A stretch of DNA of 44,571 nt from Comamonadaceae bacterium. GTDB taxonomy: Bacteria > Pseudomonadota > Gammaproteobacteria > Burkholderiales > Burkholderiaceae_C. Every line of letters begins with the position of its first letter. Position 1 is the stretch's first letter. A program made the translations under genes and the position numbers. Positions 1 through 9,106 of the stretch are shown here, piece by piece. A model generated the notes under the pieces. The model was given only the letters and a program-made list of their open reading frames with translations. It did not search any database and was not told the origin of the DNA. The stretch is from contig JAJTGH010000071.1 of NCBI GenBank assembly GCA_021299555.1, positions 17,915-62,485 on the forward strand, given 5' to 3'.

Positions 1-1678
1 TCTTGTTTTGCGCGGCGCTGCGCAGCTCAGCCTGAATGGCGCGCTCGTTGGTGGAGTCCAGCGCCGAGGTGGCCTCGTCAAAAATGAGCACCGGCGGGTT
101 TTTGAGCAGGGTGCGGGCAATGGCCACACGCTGCTTTTCACCGCCCGAGAGCTTGAGGCCGCGCTCGCCGACCATGGTCTCGTAGCCCTTGGGCGTGCTC
201 GCAATGAAGTCATGGATGCGCGCGGCGCGGGCCGCGTCTTGCACCTGCTCCATGCTGGCACCTGGCCGCCCGTAGGCGATGTTGTAAGCCACCGTGTCAT
301 TGAAGAGCACCGTATCTTGCGGCACGATGCCGATGGCGCGGCGCACACTGGACTGGGTGACCGCGGCAATGTCTTGGCCGGCGATCAGCACCCGACCACC
401 CTCGCCGCGATTGCTCACATCGTAGAAGCGATACATCAATCGAGCCAGCGTGGATTTGCCGGCCCCCGATGAGCCAACCACAGCCACGGTCTTGCCGGCG
501 GGAATCTCAAAGCTCAGGCCCGACAAGATGGGCCGATCGCGGTCGTAACCAAAGTCCACGTTCTCAAAACGCACATCGACCTGACCGTCGGGCAATTGAA
601 GTGCGGGCGCTCCCGGAGCGTCGGCCACCTCGCGCTCTTTTTCAAGCAGGCGAAACATCTTGTCCAGATCGGTCAGGCTTTGCTTGATCTCGCGGTAGAT
701 CACCCCGAGAAACCCCAAAGGAATGTAGAGCTGGATCATGAAGGCGTTGACCATGACCAGGTCACCGAGCGTCATGCGACCATCGATCACGCCCTGTGTG
801 GCCCGCCAGAGCATGGCCACCAGGGCCAGGGCAATGATGAGCTGCTGACCGGTGTTGAGCAGACTGAGCGTGGCCTGGCTTTTGATGGCCGCGCGCCGGT
901 AGCGCTCCAGGCTTTCGTCATAACGGCCAGCCTCAAAAGACTCGTTGTTGAAATACTTGACCGTCTCGTAGTTGAGCAATGAATCGATGGCCCGGCTGTG
1001 CGCCGAGGAGTCGAGCTCGTTCATCTGCCGGCGAAACTGGGTGCGCCATTCGGTCACCGTGACGGTAAAGGCTATGTAGAACACCAGCGCAATGAGCGTG
1101 ATGCCGGCAAACCAGACATCGAACTTGACCGCGAGCACGGTCAGCACCAGGGTCACCTCGATCAAGGTGGGCACGATGCTGTAGAGCGAGTAAGAGATCA
1201 GCGAATGCACCGCCCGGGTGCCGCGCTCGATGTCGCGCGTCATGCCGCCGGTCTGACGCTCAAGGTGAAAGCGCAAGCTCAGCGCGTGCAGATGGTTGAA
1301 CACCTCCAGAGAAATGCGCCGGGCCGCGCCTTCTGTGGCCTTGGAAAAGACCAGCTCGCGCAGTTCGGTGAACAGCGATGTGGACAGGCGCAGCAGGCCA
1401 TAGGCCAGCAGCAAACCCACCGGCACCACCAGCAAGGCGGCCGCCTCGCGCGTGGCCGGGTTCATGCTGTCGACCAAATTCTTGAGCAGGACCGGCACAC
1501 CCACGTTGGCCAGCTTGGCGCCCACCATGAAGCTCAAGGCGGCCATCACCCGCCATTTGTAATGCCACAAGTAGGGGAAGAGCCGCTGCAAGGTGGCCCA
1601 ATCGCTGCGCGGTGCCGCCCCCTGGCCGGGCACAGCAGGAGGCTGGGACGTATCCGATGAGGCGGCTCGGTGGCGCAT
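1..1678 (-). CDS. Atm1-type ABC exporter, fused permease-ATPase (3' end outside window)
   Basis: Half-transporter of the Atm1/HMT1 family: an inner-membrane exporter with a fused ATPase that works as a homodimer and, in relatives, moves glutathione- or heavy-metal-related substrates. From the ATG at 1678, 559 codons are visible before the window edge, so about 30-50 C-terminal residues are missing. The membrane domain spans roughly residues 35-330. The nucleotide-binding domain shows Walker A GSSGAGKST near residue 402, the signature LSGGEKQRV near 508 and Walker B VLIFDEATSALD near 531. The cytosolic loop motif VKYFNNE is typical of Atm1-type proteins rather than lipid A flippases of the MsbA type. 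The gene is divergent from the downstream thioesterase gene, with about 80 bp between them. The exact substrate cannot be read from the sequence. Confidence 0.9.
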   Translation of the reverse strand, partial: MRHRAASSDTSQPPAVPGQGAAPRSDWATLQRLFPYLWHYKWRVMAALSFMVGAKLANVGVPVLLKNLVDSMNPATREAAALLVVPVGLLLAYGLLRLSTSLFTELRELVFSKATEGAARRISLEVFNHLHALSLRFHLERQTGGMTRDIERGTRAVHSLISYSLYSIVPTLIEVTLVLTVLAVKFDVWFAGITLIALVFYIAFTVTVTEWRTQFRRQMNELDSSAHSRAIDSLLNYETVKYFNNESFEAGRYDESLERYRRAAIKSQATLSLLNTGQQLIIALALVAMLWRATQGVIDGRMTLGDLVMVNAFMIQLYIPLGFLGVIYREIKQSLTDLDKMFRLLEKEREVADAPGAPALQLPDGQVDVRFENVDFGYDRDRPILSGLSFEIPAGKTVAVVGSSGAGKSTLARLMYRFYDVSNRGEGGRVLIAGQDIAAVTQSSVRRAIGIVPQDTVLFNDTVAYNIAYGRPGASMEQVQDAARAARIHDFIASTPKGYETMVGERGLKLSGGEKQRVAIARTLLKNPPVLIFDEATSALDSTNERAIQAELRSAAQNK

Positions 1679-1756
1679 GTGTGAAACCTTGGAAGACAAT
1701 GCGGACGGGGGTTGAGACTTTGCGCAACGCCCCCGCCAAACCCAAGGATTGTGCCC

Positions 1757-2191
1757 ATGTCCCAAGTCCAGCCAACCGCCACCCCGGCAGCGACCCATGC
1801 ACCGCTGGGATTTGCGCCGCCCAGTCAGGGCGAGTTGGTGATGAAAGTCATTCCGATGCCCGCCGATGTGAACGCCAACGGCGACATCTTCGGCGGCTGG
1901 GTCATGGCCCAGGTGGACTTGGCCGGCTCGGTGCTGCCGGCGCGCCACGTCAAGGGCCGCATGGCCACGGTGGCGGTCAATGAGTTCATTTTCAAGCACC
2001 CGGTGCGGGTGGGCGACATCCTGTCGTTTTACTCGAACGTGCAGCGCATCGGACGCACCTCGATCACCATACAGGTGGAGGTCTATGCGGAACGCTATGA
2101 CGCGCAGGGAAATTACATGAAGGTGACCCAGGCCAACCTGACTTATGTGGCCATCGACGAACAAGGACGCCCGCGTCCGATTCCGCGCTGA
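1757..2191 (+). CDS. YciA-like acyl-CoA thioesterase
   Basis: Single hot-dog domain acyl-CoA thioesterase of 144 residues, the usual YciA size. It probably hydrolyses short- to medium-chain acyl-CoAs in the cytoplasm. The family motif NANGDIFGGWVMAQVD carries the catalytic Asp and lies near residues 38-53; it is followed by the conserved VNEFIFKHPVRVGDILSFY block. I chose the ATG at 1757 because AAGG lies about 9 nt upstream; an in-frame ATG at 1712 lacks such a site and would add a non-conserved leader. The stop at 2191 lies 12 bp from the convergent gpsA stop, with no clear terminator between them. Confidence 0.88.
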   Translation: MSQVQPTATPAATHAPLGFAPPSQGELVMKVIPMPADVNANGDIFGGWVMAQVDLAGSVLPARHVKGRMATVAVNEFIFKHPVRVGDILSFYSNVQRIGRTSITIQVEVYAERYDAQGNYMKVTQANLTYVAIDEQGRPRPIPR

Positions 2192-2203
2192 GCCACAGCG
2201 CGC

Positions 2204-3211
2204 TCAACGCAATTCGGGTGCGGGCTCGCGCCCCATGAGCATGGAGACGGCCTGATCGGGCTTGAGGCGACCGTCGAGCAGGGCCACCACCGCTTGCGAA
2301 ATGGGCAACTCCACACCGAGGGCGCGCCCCCGCTCGACCACGGTGCGCGCGCAATACACGCCCTCGGCCACATGCCCAAGAGCACCGAGCGCCTGCTGCA
2401 GGTTCATGCCCTGAGCCAATAGTAGGCCGACCTTGCGGTTGCGGCTGAGATCGCCCGTAGCGGTGAGCACAAGGTCACCCAGCCCCGACAAGCCGGTGAA
2501 GGTGTCCGCCCGCGCACCCAGGGCCACGCCCAGCCGGGTGATCTCGGCCAGGCCGCGGGTGATCAGGGCCGCGCGCGCATTGAGCCCCAGGGACAGACCA
2601 TCGCAAAAGCCGCTGGCAATGGCCAGCACGTTCTTGACCGCGCCGCCCACTTCCACGCCCACCAGGTCGTCGCTGGCGTAAACACGCAGGGTCGGCCCAT
2701 GAAAGGCCTGCACCAAAGACTGGCGCACCGCTTCGTGCTCGCTGGCAGCCACCAGGGCCGTGGGCATGCCCACAGCCACCTCGCGCGCAAAGCTCGGACC
2801 GCTGAGCACGCCGCAGCGCAGCAGCGGGGCCACCTGGGCCTGAATCTCGTGGACCATCAAGCCCGGCAGCGCCGGTGAGGCATCAGAGCGCTCGAAGCCT
2901 TTGGACAACCAGGCCACCGGCGCCGGTTGATCGCGCAGGGCCAACAGAAGCTGGCGCACAGCCGCCACCGGAGCGGCCAGCACAATCAAGTCCTGACCGG
3001 CCACGGCGGCCAGCAGATCACCGCTGGCAAAAGCAAGCCCCTCAGGAAGATCGACTCCGGACAGGTAGCGCTCGTTGATCCGGTGGCTTTGCAGGGCCTG
3101 CACGTGCCGGGCATCGCGCGCCCACAAGGTGACGCTGTGCCGGCCCTGGGCGGCCGCATTGGCTGCCAAAGCCGTTCCCCAGGCACCTGCGCCGACGACG
3201 ATGAGCTTCAT
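2204..3211 (-). CDS. gpsA: Glycerol-3-phosphate dehydrogenase [NAD(P)+]
   Basis: Cytoplasmic enzyme that reduces dihydroxyacetone phosphate to sn-glycerol 3-phosphate, the entry point of phospholipid synthesis. At 335 residues it is full length. The N-terminal Rossmann fold begins with [12 protein letters not shown] (residues 5-16). Lys104 and Lys193 (in [14 protein letters not shown]) match the substrate-binding and catalytic lysines of the family, and the C-terminal helical domain has the conserved [11 protein letters not shown] segment. The start at 3211 gives the canonical N-terminus MKLIVVGAG; the frame stays open upstream but without homology. It is the last gene of a minus-strand run rhodanese-grxC-secB-gpsA, an order also known from E. 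coli. Confidence 0.97.
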   Translation of the reverse strand: MKLIVVGAGAWGTALAANAAAQGRHSVTLWARDARHVQALQSHRINERYLSGVDLPEGLAFASGDLLAAVAGQDLIVLAAPVAAVRQLLLALRDQPAPVAWLSKGFERSDASPALPGLMVHEIQAQVAPLLRCGVLSGPSFAREVAVGMPTALVAASEHEAVRQSLVQAFHGPTLRVYASDDLVGVEVGGAVKNVLAIASGFCDGLSLGLNARAALITRGLAEITRLGVALGARADTFTGLSGLGDLVLTATGDLSRNRKVGLLLAQGMNLQQALGALGHVAEGVYCARTVVERGRALGVELPISQAVVALLDGRLKPDQAVSMLMGREPAPELR

Positions 3212-3272
3212 GGCTGCGGTCTTGCCAAGGTCCGGCCAGGCCCCCCTCATCGAGGCCAGGCGGCGCGCAGGC

Positions 3273-3731
3273 TCAGGCCGTTTGCACGCCCGCCTGGGCG
3301 GCTTGCTGCTCGAGCTGCTGCTGGTAGAGCATCTGGAAATTGATTTCCGCCAGATGCACCGGGGGAAAACCGGCACGCTGCACCACGTCGGCCACATTGC
3401 CGCGCAGGTAGGGGTAGATGATCTGCGGACAGGCCATGCCAAGAACCTGCCCCATCTGGTCGGCCGGCAGGTTGCGGATCTCAAAGATACCGGCCTGTTT
3501 GGCCTCGATCAGAAAGACGGTCTTATCGCCGATTTTGGTGTGCACGGTGGCCATGACGGTCGCCTCGAACACACCATCGGCGACCTGCTCGGAACCCACC
3601 GCGAGCTGGATGTCTACTTGAGGCTGCGCCTGCTCCAGCAAGATGGCCGGCGAGTTGGGCTGCTCAAGCGAAATGTCCTTGAGGTAGATGCGTTGAATCT
3701 GGAAGACGGGATCGGCTTGCTGGTCGGCCAT
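3273..3731 (-). CDS. secB: Protein-export chaperone SecB
   Basis: Tetrameric cytosolic chaperone that keeps preproteins unfolded and hands them to SecA. The 152 residues cover the whole family. Recognisable blocks are [19 protein letters not shown] near the start, the hydrophobic [23 protein letters not shown] core, and the C-terminal [18 protein letters not shown]. It lies 61 bp upstream of gpsA and 93 bp downstream of grxC on the same strand, the conserved arrangement in many proteobacteria. Confidence 0.97.
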   Translation of the reverse strand: MADQQADPVFQIQRIYLKDISLEQPNSPAILLEQAQPQVDIQLAVGSEQVADGVFEATVMATVHTKIGDKTVFLIEAKQAGIFEIRNLPADQMGQVLGMACPQIIYPYLRGNVADVVQRAGFPPVHLAEINFQMLYQQQLEQQAAQAGVQTA

Positions 3732-3824
3732 GGACAGTCCTGAAAGTTTGAAGATGCCTGCCCGGCCCTCGGGCCGGCAAAGCGAGCATTATGTCAGGGC
3801 CCCCACGAGCAGGCGGGCCGTCGC

Positions 3825-4094
3825 TCAGGCGGTGGTCTGGCCCTGCAGCAGCGGCAAGAGGCCGCCCCGGGCGTCAAGGGCGATCAGGTCATCGCAGCCT
3901 CCCACATGGGTCTGGCCTATGAAGATCTGAGGCACGGTGCGCCGGCCGGTCAGAGCCATCATGTTTTCGCGCTCACCGGCCACTTGGTCGATGCGAACTT
4001 CTTCCACCTGCTCCACGCCGCGGAGCTTGAGCAACTGCTTGGCCTGCAGGCAATACGGGCAGACGGCGGTGGTGTACATCTTGACGGCTTGCAT
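3825..4094 (-). CDS. grxC: Glutaredoxin 3 (dithiol)
   Basis: Small glutathione-dependent disulfide oxidoreductase of 89 residues. The active site CPYC occupies residues 12-15, and the TVPQIFIG and GGCDDL glutathione-binding segments follow. I chose the ATG at 4094 because GGAG lies about 5 nt upstream; a longer in-frame start at 4118 has no site and would add eight unusual residues. It lies between the rhodanese gene and secB in a conserved operon, consistent with general thiol redox control rather than a specialised role. Confidence 0.95.
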   Translation of the reverse strand: MQAVKMYTTAVCPYCLQAKQLLKLRGVEQVEEVRIDQVAGERENMMALTGRRTVPQIFIGQTHVGGCDDLIALDARGGLLPLLQGQTTA

Positions 4095-4182
4095 GACAAC
4101 TCCGAATACTTCGATCAAACCTCAAGCTTGCCACAAGCGAGAAGTTTGCGCTTGCGGCGCGGGCCACCGGCCCGCCAAGCCA

Positions 4183-4593
4183 TCAGGCTTTTTCCAGCGG
4201 CAAGCTGGCGTCTTTCCAGGCTTTCAGGCCACCGGCGATCGACTGGGCCTGCTCGTAGCCCAGCTTCTTGGCCATGCCCGCCGCGCGGGCAGCGCGCGCT
4301 CCCACCGGGCAAACCATGATGACAGGCGTGGCCTTGTTCTTGACCAGGCCGGAGAGTTTGTCTTCGAGTTGCCCAAAAGGCAGGTTTTTGGAGCCGACCA
4401 CATGACCGGCTGCAAATTCGTGGGGCTCGCCCACGTCTATGACCACCGCCTTTTCACGGTTGATCAACTGCACGGCGGCCGCCGGACTCAGGCTGCCCGG
4501 ACGCGACCCGCCGGCGATCACCGGCCACAGCAACAGCGCGCCGGAGGTCAAGGCCACAGAGATCAGCATCCAGTTGTCGAGCAGAAATTTCAC
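4183..4593 (-). CDS. Membrane-anchored rhodanese-domain protein (YibN type)
   Basis: A single rhodanese domain of about 100 residues behind an N-terminal membrane anchor (residues 8-27, hydrophobic). The active-site loop CPVGARA holds Cys95, so sulfur transfer through a persulfide is possible, but the substrate is unknown. I propose a GTG start at 4593: AAGGA lies about 6 nt upstream and it gives the N-terminus MKFLLDNWML, matching the E. coli YibN layout. No ATG occurs at this position. It heads the rhodanese-grxC-secB-gpsA run and is divergent from gpmA; the 82-bp gap must hold both promoters. Confidence 0.88.
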   Translation of the reverse strand: MKFLLDNWMLISVALTSGALLLWPVIAGGSRPGSLSPAAAVQLINREKAVVIDVGEPHEFAAGHVVGSKNLPFGQLEDKLSGLVKNKATPVIMVCPVGARAARAAGMAKKLGYEQAQSIAGGLKAWKDASLPLEKA

Positions 4594-4675
4594 GGCAATC
4601 CTTAATTTCAGGCGGTGGGCGGAACCCTGGATTCTAAAATGCCGGGCTTTACCCCATTGAGGCCCAGGCCAGAAC

Positions 4676-5422
4676 ATGTACAAACTTGTGCTCATCCGCC
4701 ACGGTGAATCCACGTGGAACCTCGAAAACAGGTTCACCGGCTGGACCGACGTCGATCTGACGACCACTGGGCTGAACCAGGCCATCAGTGCCGGCCGGCT
4801 GCTCAAGGCCGAAGGCTACGATTTTGATTTGGCCTACACCAGCGTGCTCAAGCGCGCCACCCGCACGCTCTGGCATGTGCTCGACGAGATGGATCGAACC
4901 TGGCTGCCAGTGGTGCACAGCTGGCGCCTGAACGAGCGCCACTATGGCGCCTTGCAGGGTCTGAACAAGGCCGACATGGCCAAGCAATACGGTGACGAGC
5001 AGGTGCTCGTTTGGCGACGCAGCTACGACACGCCGCCGCCGGCGCTCGAGCCGGGCGATCCGCGCTGCGAGCGCGCCGATCGCCGTTATGCCCGGCTCGA
5101 AGCGGGCCAGGTGCCACTGACCGAATGCCTCAAAGACACGGTGGCGCGGGTCATCCCCTTTTGGAGCGAGTCCATGGCACCGGCCATCAAGGCCGGCAAG
5201 CGGGTGGTGGTGGCCGCGCATGGAAATTCGATCCGGGCGCTAATCAAATACCTTGATGGCATTTCCGACAGCGAAATCGTGGGCCTGAACATTCCCAACG
5301 GCATTCCGCTGGTCTACACCCTTGACGCCCAGCTCAAACCGCTCGGCCGCCATTACCTGGGCGACGCCCAGGCGATCGCGGCGGCCGCCGCGGCCGTCGC
5401 CGCGCAAGGCAAGAGCCACTGA
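4676..5422 (+). CDS. gpmA: 2,3-bisphosphoglycerate-dependent phosphoglycerate mutase
   Basis: Glycolytic and gluconeogenic interconversion of 3- and 2-phosphoglycerate. At 248 residues it is full length. The phosphohistidine motif RHGES contains His9, Glu87 lies in [12 protein letters not shown], and the second catalytic histidine is His182 in [10 protein letters not shown]. The C-terminal tail is Ala-rich (residues 232-243), an ordinary variation. The start gives the canonical [15 protein letters not shown] lies 14 nt upstream, a rather distant ribosome site. Confidence 0.97.
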   Translation: MYKLVLIRHGESTWNLENRFTGWTDVDLTTTGLNQAISAGRLLKAEGYDFDLAYTSVLKRATRTLWHVLDEMDRTWLPVVHSWRLNERHYGALQGLNKADMAKQYGDEQVLVWRRSYDTPPPALEPGDPRCERADRRYARLEAGQVPLTECLKDTVARVIPFWSESMAPAIKAGKRVVVAAHGNSIRALIKYLDGISDSEIVGLNIPNGIPLVYTLDAQLKPLGRHYLGDAQAIAAAAAAVAAQGKSH

Positions 5423-5584
5423 GCGGGCGCACCAGGCCCGCGCACAAAGGCTTACAAGACGTTCCAATTTTCGGGGTCTGGACACACCAGCTCATCGGCG
5501 CGGGTGTATATTGACGACCAAATTCCGAACCGCTGCCTGGCCATCTGACGTCAGGGCGGGAGCGGGCATGCCGAAGAGGTCCAC

Positions 5585-7018
5585 ATGGGTCAAAAACTCA
5601 AGATAGCAGGCTGGATCAGCCTGGGCGCCATTGCTGGCGCGCTCACCACGGTGCAGTTGCAGGCCGTGGCGCGCAACAACTTCTCACCCCTGCCGCTGGA
5701 GGAGCTGCAACAGTTGGCCGCCGTCTTCAGCATGGTCAAGAGCGACTACGTGGATCCGGTGGATGACAAGAAACTGATTTCTGAAGCCATCTCGGGCATG
5801 GTGGCCAGTCTGGACCCCCATTCGGCCTACTTTGACAAAAAGACCTTCAAGGAATTTCGCGAGGGTACGACCGGCCGCTTTGTGGGCGTGGGCATCGAAA
5901 TCAGCCAGGAAGACGGGCTGGTCAAAGTGGTCTCGCCGATCGAAGGCTCACCGGCCGACCGCGCGGGCCTCAAGCCCAACGACCTGATCACCAAGATCGA
6001 CGATACCCTGGTCAAAGGTCTGTCGCTCAATGATGCCGTCAAACGCATGCGCGGCGAGCCCAACACCCGCGTGGTGCTGACGATTTTCCGCAAAGATGAG
6101 AACCGCACCTTCCCGGTGACCATCACCCGCGAGGAAATCCGCACCCAGTCGGTGCGCGGCAAGGTGTTTGAGCCAGGCTATGCATGGTTGCGCGTGTCGC
6201 AGTTCCAGGAGCGCACGGTTGAAGACTTTGTCAGCCGGCTCGAGACCATCTACAAGCAAGAGCCCAGCCTCAAGGGCTTGGTGCTCGACCTGCGCAACGA
6301 CCCGGGTGGCCTGCTCGACGCGGCCGTGGCCATCTCTGCTGCCTTCCTGCCTGAGAACGTGACCGTGGTCTCAACCAACGGACAACTGGCCGAAAGCAAG
6401 TTCACTTACAGGGCCTCGCCGCAGTTCTACGTGCGCCGCGGTGCCGACCCGCTCAAGCGCCTGCCTGCGGCCGTCAAGACGGTGCCGTTGGTGGTGCTGG
6501 TCAACGAGGGCTCGGCCTCGGCCAGCGAGATCGTCGCTGGCGCACTGCAAGATCACAAGCGGGCGACCATCATGGGCAGCCAGACGTTTGGCAAAGGCTC
6601 GGTCCAAACTGTGCGGCCGCTGGGGCCCGATACGGGCCTGAAGATCACCACAGCGCGCTACTTCACGCCAGAAGGCCGCTCGATCCAGGCCAAGGGCATC
6701 GTCCCCGACGTGCTGGTTGACGAAACCGCCGAAGGCAGCCCCTTTGCCATCCTGCGCTCTCGTGAGGCCGACCTTGACAAGCACCTCTCGGGCACCGGTG
6801 CGCCAGAGGTCAAGGACCAGGCGCGCGAAAAAGCGCGTGAAGAGGCCCTCAAGAAACTCGAAGAGGCCTCGCGCAAACCGGCCGATCAGCGACGCCCGCC
6901 AGAGTTTGGCAGCGACAAGGACTTCCAGTTGATTCAGGCGCTCAACAAGCTCAAGGGGCGCCCTGTGCTGGTGAGCAAGACCCAGACGACCCGGCCGGAA
7001 GTGAAGAAAGAAAACTGA
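5585..7018 (+). CDS. Carboxy-terminal processing protease (S41, CtpA-like)
   Basis: Periplasmic serine protease that trims or degrades envelope proteins from the C-terminus. At 477 residues it shows an uncleaved anchor or signal at residues 8-26, a PDZ domain around 95-175, and the S41 catalytic domain at about 195-375. The Ser-Lys dyad is Ser312 in GSASASEIV and Lys337 in TFGKGSVQ; the LRNDPGGLL loop is intact. The tail from about residue 390 is charged and rich in Lys, Glu and Arg. AGAGG lies just upstream of the ATG. The 162-bp upstream gap contains the 10-bp palindrome CTGACGTCAG at 5545-5554, whose significance is unclear. Confidence 0.94.
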   Translation: MGQKLKIAGWISLGAIAGALTTVQLQAVARNNFSPLPLEELQQLAAVFSMVKSDYVDPVDDKKLISEAISGMVASLDPHSAYFDKKTFKEFREGTTGRFVGVGIEISQEDGLVKVVSPIEGSPADRAGLKPNDLITKIDDTLVKGLSLNDAVKRMRGEPNTRVVLTIFRKDENRTFPVTITREEIRTQSVRGKVFEPGYAWLRVSQFQERTVEDFVSRLETIYKQEPSLKGLVLDLRNDPGGLLDAAVAISAAFLPENVTVVSTNGQLAESKFTYRASPQFYVRRGADPLKRLPAAVKTVPLVVLVNEGSASASEIVAGALQDHKRATIMGSQTFGKGSVQTVRPLGPDTGLKITTARYFTPEGRSIQAKGIVPDVLVDETAEGSPFAILRSREADLDKHLSGTGAPEVKDQAREKAREEALKKLEEASRKPADQRRPPEFGSDKDFQLIQALNKLKGRPVLVSKTQTTRPEVKKEN

Positions 7019-7065
7019 GCGCTGTGGCCATGCCGGTTGGGGCCGGCGACAGGCCCTTGCCGCCC

Positions 7066-7705
7066 ATGAACGACGATCAACTGCTGCGCTATTCACGCCA
7101 CATCCTGCTCGACGAGTTGGGCGTGGAGGGTCAGCAAAAGTTGCTTGATGCCCACGCATTGATCATCGGCGCCGGCGGGTTGGGTTCGCCGGTGGGGCTG
7201 TATCTGGGCAGCGCCGGGGTGGGCCGCATCACGTTGGTAGACCATGACCGCGTAGACGCCACCAATTTACAACGCCAGATCGCTCACCGGATCGATCGCA
7301 TCGGTCATTTCAAGCGTGGTGATCGACTGCACCGACAACTTTGCCACCCGCCAGATGATCAACCGCGCCTGCGTGCAGCACCGTGTGCCGCTGGTCTCAG
7401 GGGCAGCGATAGGCTTTGATGCGCAGGTCAGCGTCTACGACAGCCGCGATGGGGCCTGGCCCTGCTACGCCTGCCTGTTCGCACCCGACGCACCGCCTCA
7501 AGAGGTGCAGTGCGCCACCATGGGGGTGTTTGCGCCCCTGGTGGGCATCATCGGCAGCATGCAGGCGGCAGAGGCGATCAAACTGATCACCGGCGCCGGT
7601 CAATCACTGGCCGGCCGATTGCTGATGCTCGATGTCCGCACCCTGCAAACAAGCACCATCGCCATGGCCCGGGATCCGCACTGCCAGGTGTGCGGTGCGC
7701 GCTAG
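7066..7705 (+). pseudogene. moeB: MoeB/ThiF-family adenylyltransferase, internal out-of-frame deletion
   Basis: E1-like enzyme that adenylates the C-terminus of a ubiquitin-fold sulfur carrier (MoaD or ThiS). The N-terminal part is good: LLRYSRHILLDELG, the nucleotide loop GAGGLGSPVGLYL and the arginine-finger motif NLQRQ. After RIGHFK (about 7312) this frame loses homology. Homology resumes in another frame at about 7316 with VVIDCTDNFATR, then LVSGAAIGFDAQVSVY, zinc cysteines CYAC and the final CQVCG. Compared with family members of about 250 residues, some 35-40 codons are missing at the junction. Start to stop is 640 nt, not a multiple of three. As written no functional product can form. 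The start at 7066 follows family N-termini; a GTG at 7024 is also in frame. Confidence 0.88.
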
Positions 7706-7714
7706 AGCCGCCTC

Positions 7715-7730
7715 GGCAGGAACGCCTGCC
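7715..7730. terminator. Weak hairpin between convergent genes
   Basis: GGCAGG-AACG-CCTGCC forms a 6-bp stem with a 4-nt loop just after the moeB remnant and before the convergent response-regulator gene. There is no T-tract, so any terminator activity is doubtful. Confidence 0.25.
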
Positions 7731-7785
7731 ACGGGCTGAGTCTTCACTGGGTCCGTTGCGGGCTGCCGAAAACCGTGGTCAGTCC

Positions 7786-8427
7786 TCAGAAGGCTGTGGG
7801 CACCTGTGTGCGCAGGGGGACATAGTAGGTCAAATCGCTGTTGGAATTGAGACTCATCTTCTCCATCACACGGGTGCGGTATGTGCTGACGGTCTTGACG
7901 CTCAACGACAGTGCGCGGGCAATGTCGCCGGCCGTCTCTCCCTTGGCCAGTTTGAGAAAAACCTGAAACTCCCGCTCCGACAACTGCTCATGAGAAGCCA
8001 CATCGGCGGGCCGATTGAGTTGCTGGGCCAACAGCTCAGCCACACTGGGCGTGATGTAACGCTTGCCCAGCGCAATCACACGGATGGCCTTGACGATCTC
8101 GCCCGGATCGCACTCCTTGTTCAGGTAGCCGCTGGCGCCCTGACGAATCAGATTGACCGCGTAGTGCTCCTCCGGATAGCCACTGAGAATCAAGATGCCC
8201 ACATCCGGCGCCTTGGCGCGGATCATGGCCAGGGCATCTATGCCGCTTTGTCCTGGCATCGACAGATCCATCAACAACACGTCCAGTTCGGCCTTGCGCA
8301 CCAGATCGATCGCCTCCCGGCCGCTGCCGGCCTCACCCACAACCCGCAAATCCACCTGGTCTGAAAAGAACTGCCTGAGCCCCGACCGAACGATGGCATG
8401 GTCATCGACGATGCCAATTTTGATCAT
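7786..8427 (-). CDS. NarL/FixJ-type response regulator
   Basis: Two-component response regulator of 213 residues. The receiver domain (1-120) has acidic residues Asp8 and Asp9, the phosphoacceptor Asp54 in LLMDLSMPG and Lys104 in GYLNKE. The LuxR-type helix-turn-helix (about 145-205) contains LSEREFQVFLKLAKGETAGDIA and LSVKTVSTYRTRVMEKM. A strong ribosome site (AGGAGG) lies about 7 nt before the ATG. No sensor kinase is encoded nearby, so it is an orphan within this window. It is transcribed away from the AT-rich spacer 8428-8697. Confidence 0.93.
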   Translation of the reverse strand: MIKIGIVDDHAIVRSGLRQFFSDQVDLRVVGEAGSGREAIDLVRKAELDVLLMDLSMPGQSGIDALAMIRAKAPDVGILILSGYPEEHYAVNLIRQGASGYLNKECDPGEIVKAIRVIALGKRYITPSVAELLAQQLNRPADVASHEQLSEREFQVFLKLAKGETAGDIARALSLSVKTVSTYRTRVMEKMSLNSNSDLTYYVPLRTQVPTAF

Positions 8428-8697
8428 TTACCCCTCCTCCCTTTTTGTTCCAACGCCCGACAATTTCCACTCAAAACCGCTGAGTTAACGTTATCTGTCG
8501 ATTTTTTTAGCGATTGGCCATTATTGACAAATATCACCATTTCAGACACCTCATCCATAAACATAATCGTTGGGGCGAAACGGGCCTGCAGGCCATTGAA
8601 ACAGCGGCCAGTCACAGCCGCTTCCTACCCGCACTGGACACGCGGACCGACAGACGACTGGGCAACAGGCCGATGGGCACGGTGGGTCTGAACTTCG
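8428..8697. other. AT-rich intergenic region, probable divergent promoters
   Basis: The segment from about 8470 to 8570 is clearly richer in A+T than its surroundings. It holds the palindrome TAACGTTA at 8486-8493 and a consensus-like TTGACA at 8524-8529 on the plus strand, although no well-spaced -10 box follows within 17 bp (CATAAT at 8562-8567 is too far). The right part (8580-8697) has ordinary GC content and I see no gene in it. It separates the leftward response regulator from two rightward small genes and probably drives both. Confidence 0.45.
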
Positions 8698-9102
8698 ATG
8701 CTCGAGCCTGCACCCATGCTCCAACATCAAAGCCCCATGCTGCACCCGATCTACGCCGCCTTGCTGCAACGCCCCGACCTGCTGATCGGCCACGGTTTGG
8801 CCTATGCAGATTTGGTGACAGTCCAGGCACGGGCCATGCACAGTGCCCTGCAAGGGCGATTGCTGGCCGCCATGATGGCCCTGATTGGCGCAGTCGCTTT
8901 TGTGTTGTTTGCAGGTACGGCGCTGATGCTCGGCTTGATGCTCGATCGCTATCACCCGGTGTTGCTGCTCTTGCCCGGTCTGTGCCTGGCAACGGCCCTG
9001 CTGGGCGCTCTGATTGCCCGCCGGCCACTGCCCGAAGACACGTGGGCGCCATTGAAAACGCAGCTCGAAGACGATCTGCGTGCGCTGCGCTCGCTGGGCT
9101 GA
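8698..9102 (+). CDS. Small membrane protein, YqjE/phage-holin-family-like
   Basis: About 134 residues with two adjacent hydrophobic helices (roughly 55-75 and 80-103) and a soluble amphipathic N-terminus. This layout resembles YqjE-like proteins annotated as the phage holin family, which in proteobacteria sit beside ElaB/YqjD-like proteins and are not phage genes. In-frame ATGs occur at 8698, 8716 and 8737 and no ribosome site decides between them. The next gene starts 4 nt after its stop, so the two are probably co-transcribed. The assignment rests on topology and context only. Confidence 0.6.
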   Translation: MLEPAPMLQHQSPMLHPIYAALLQRPDLLIGHGLAYADLVTVQARAMHSALQGRLLAAMMALIGAVAFVLFAGTALMLGLMLDRYHPVLLLLPGLCLATALLGALIARRPLPEDTWAPLKTQLEDDLRALRSLG

Positions 9103-9106
9103 AACC

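Noticed and set aside
5545-5554. CTGACGTCAG palindrome before the S41 protease gene
   Set aside because: Only 10 bp, and no promoter element is convincingly placed with it; could be chance.
7066-7705. Programmed frameshifting or an intein/intron in the five broken genes
   Set aside because: Sequence is missing rather than inserted, no slippery heptamer is visible at the junctions, and the lost blocks are part of the conserved folds.
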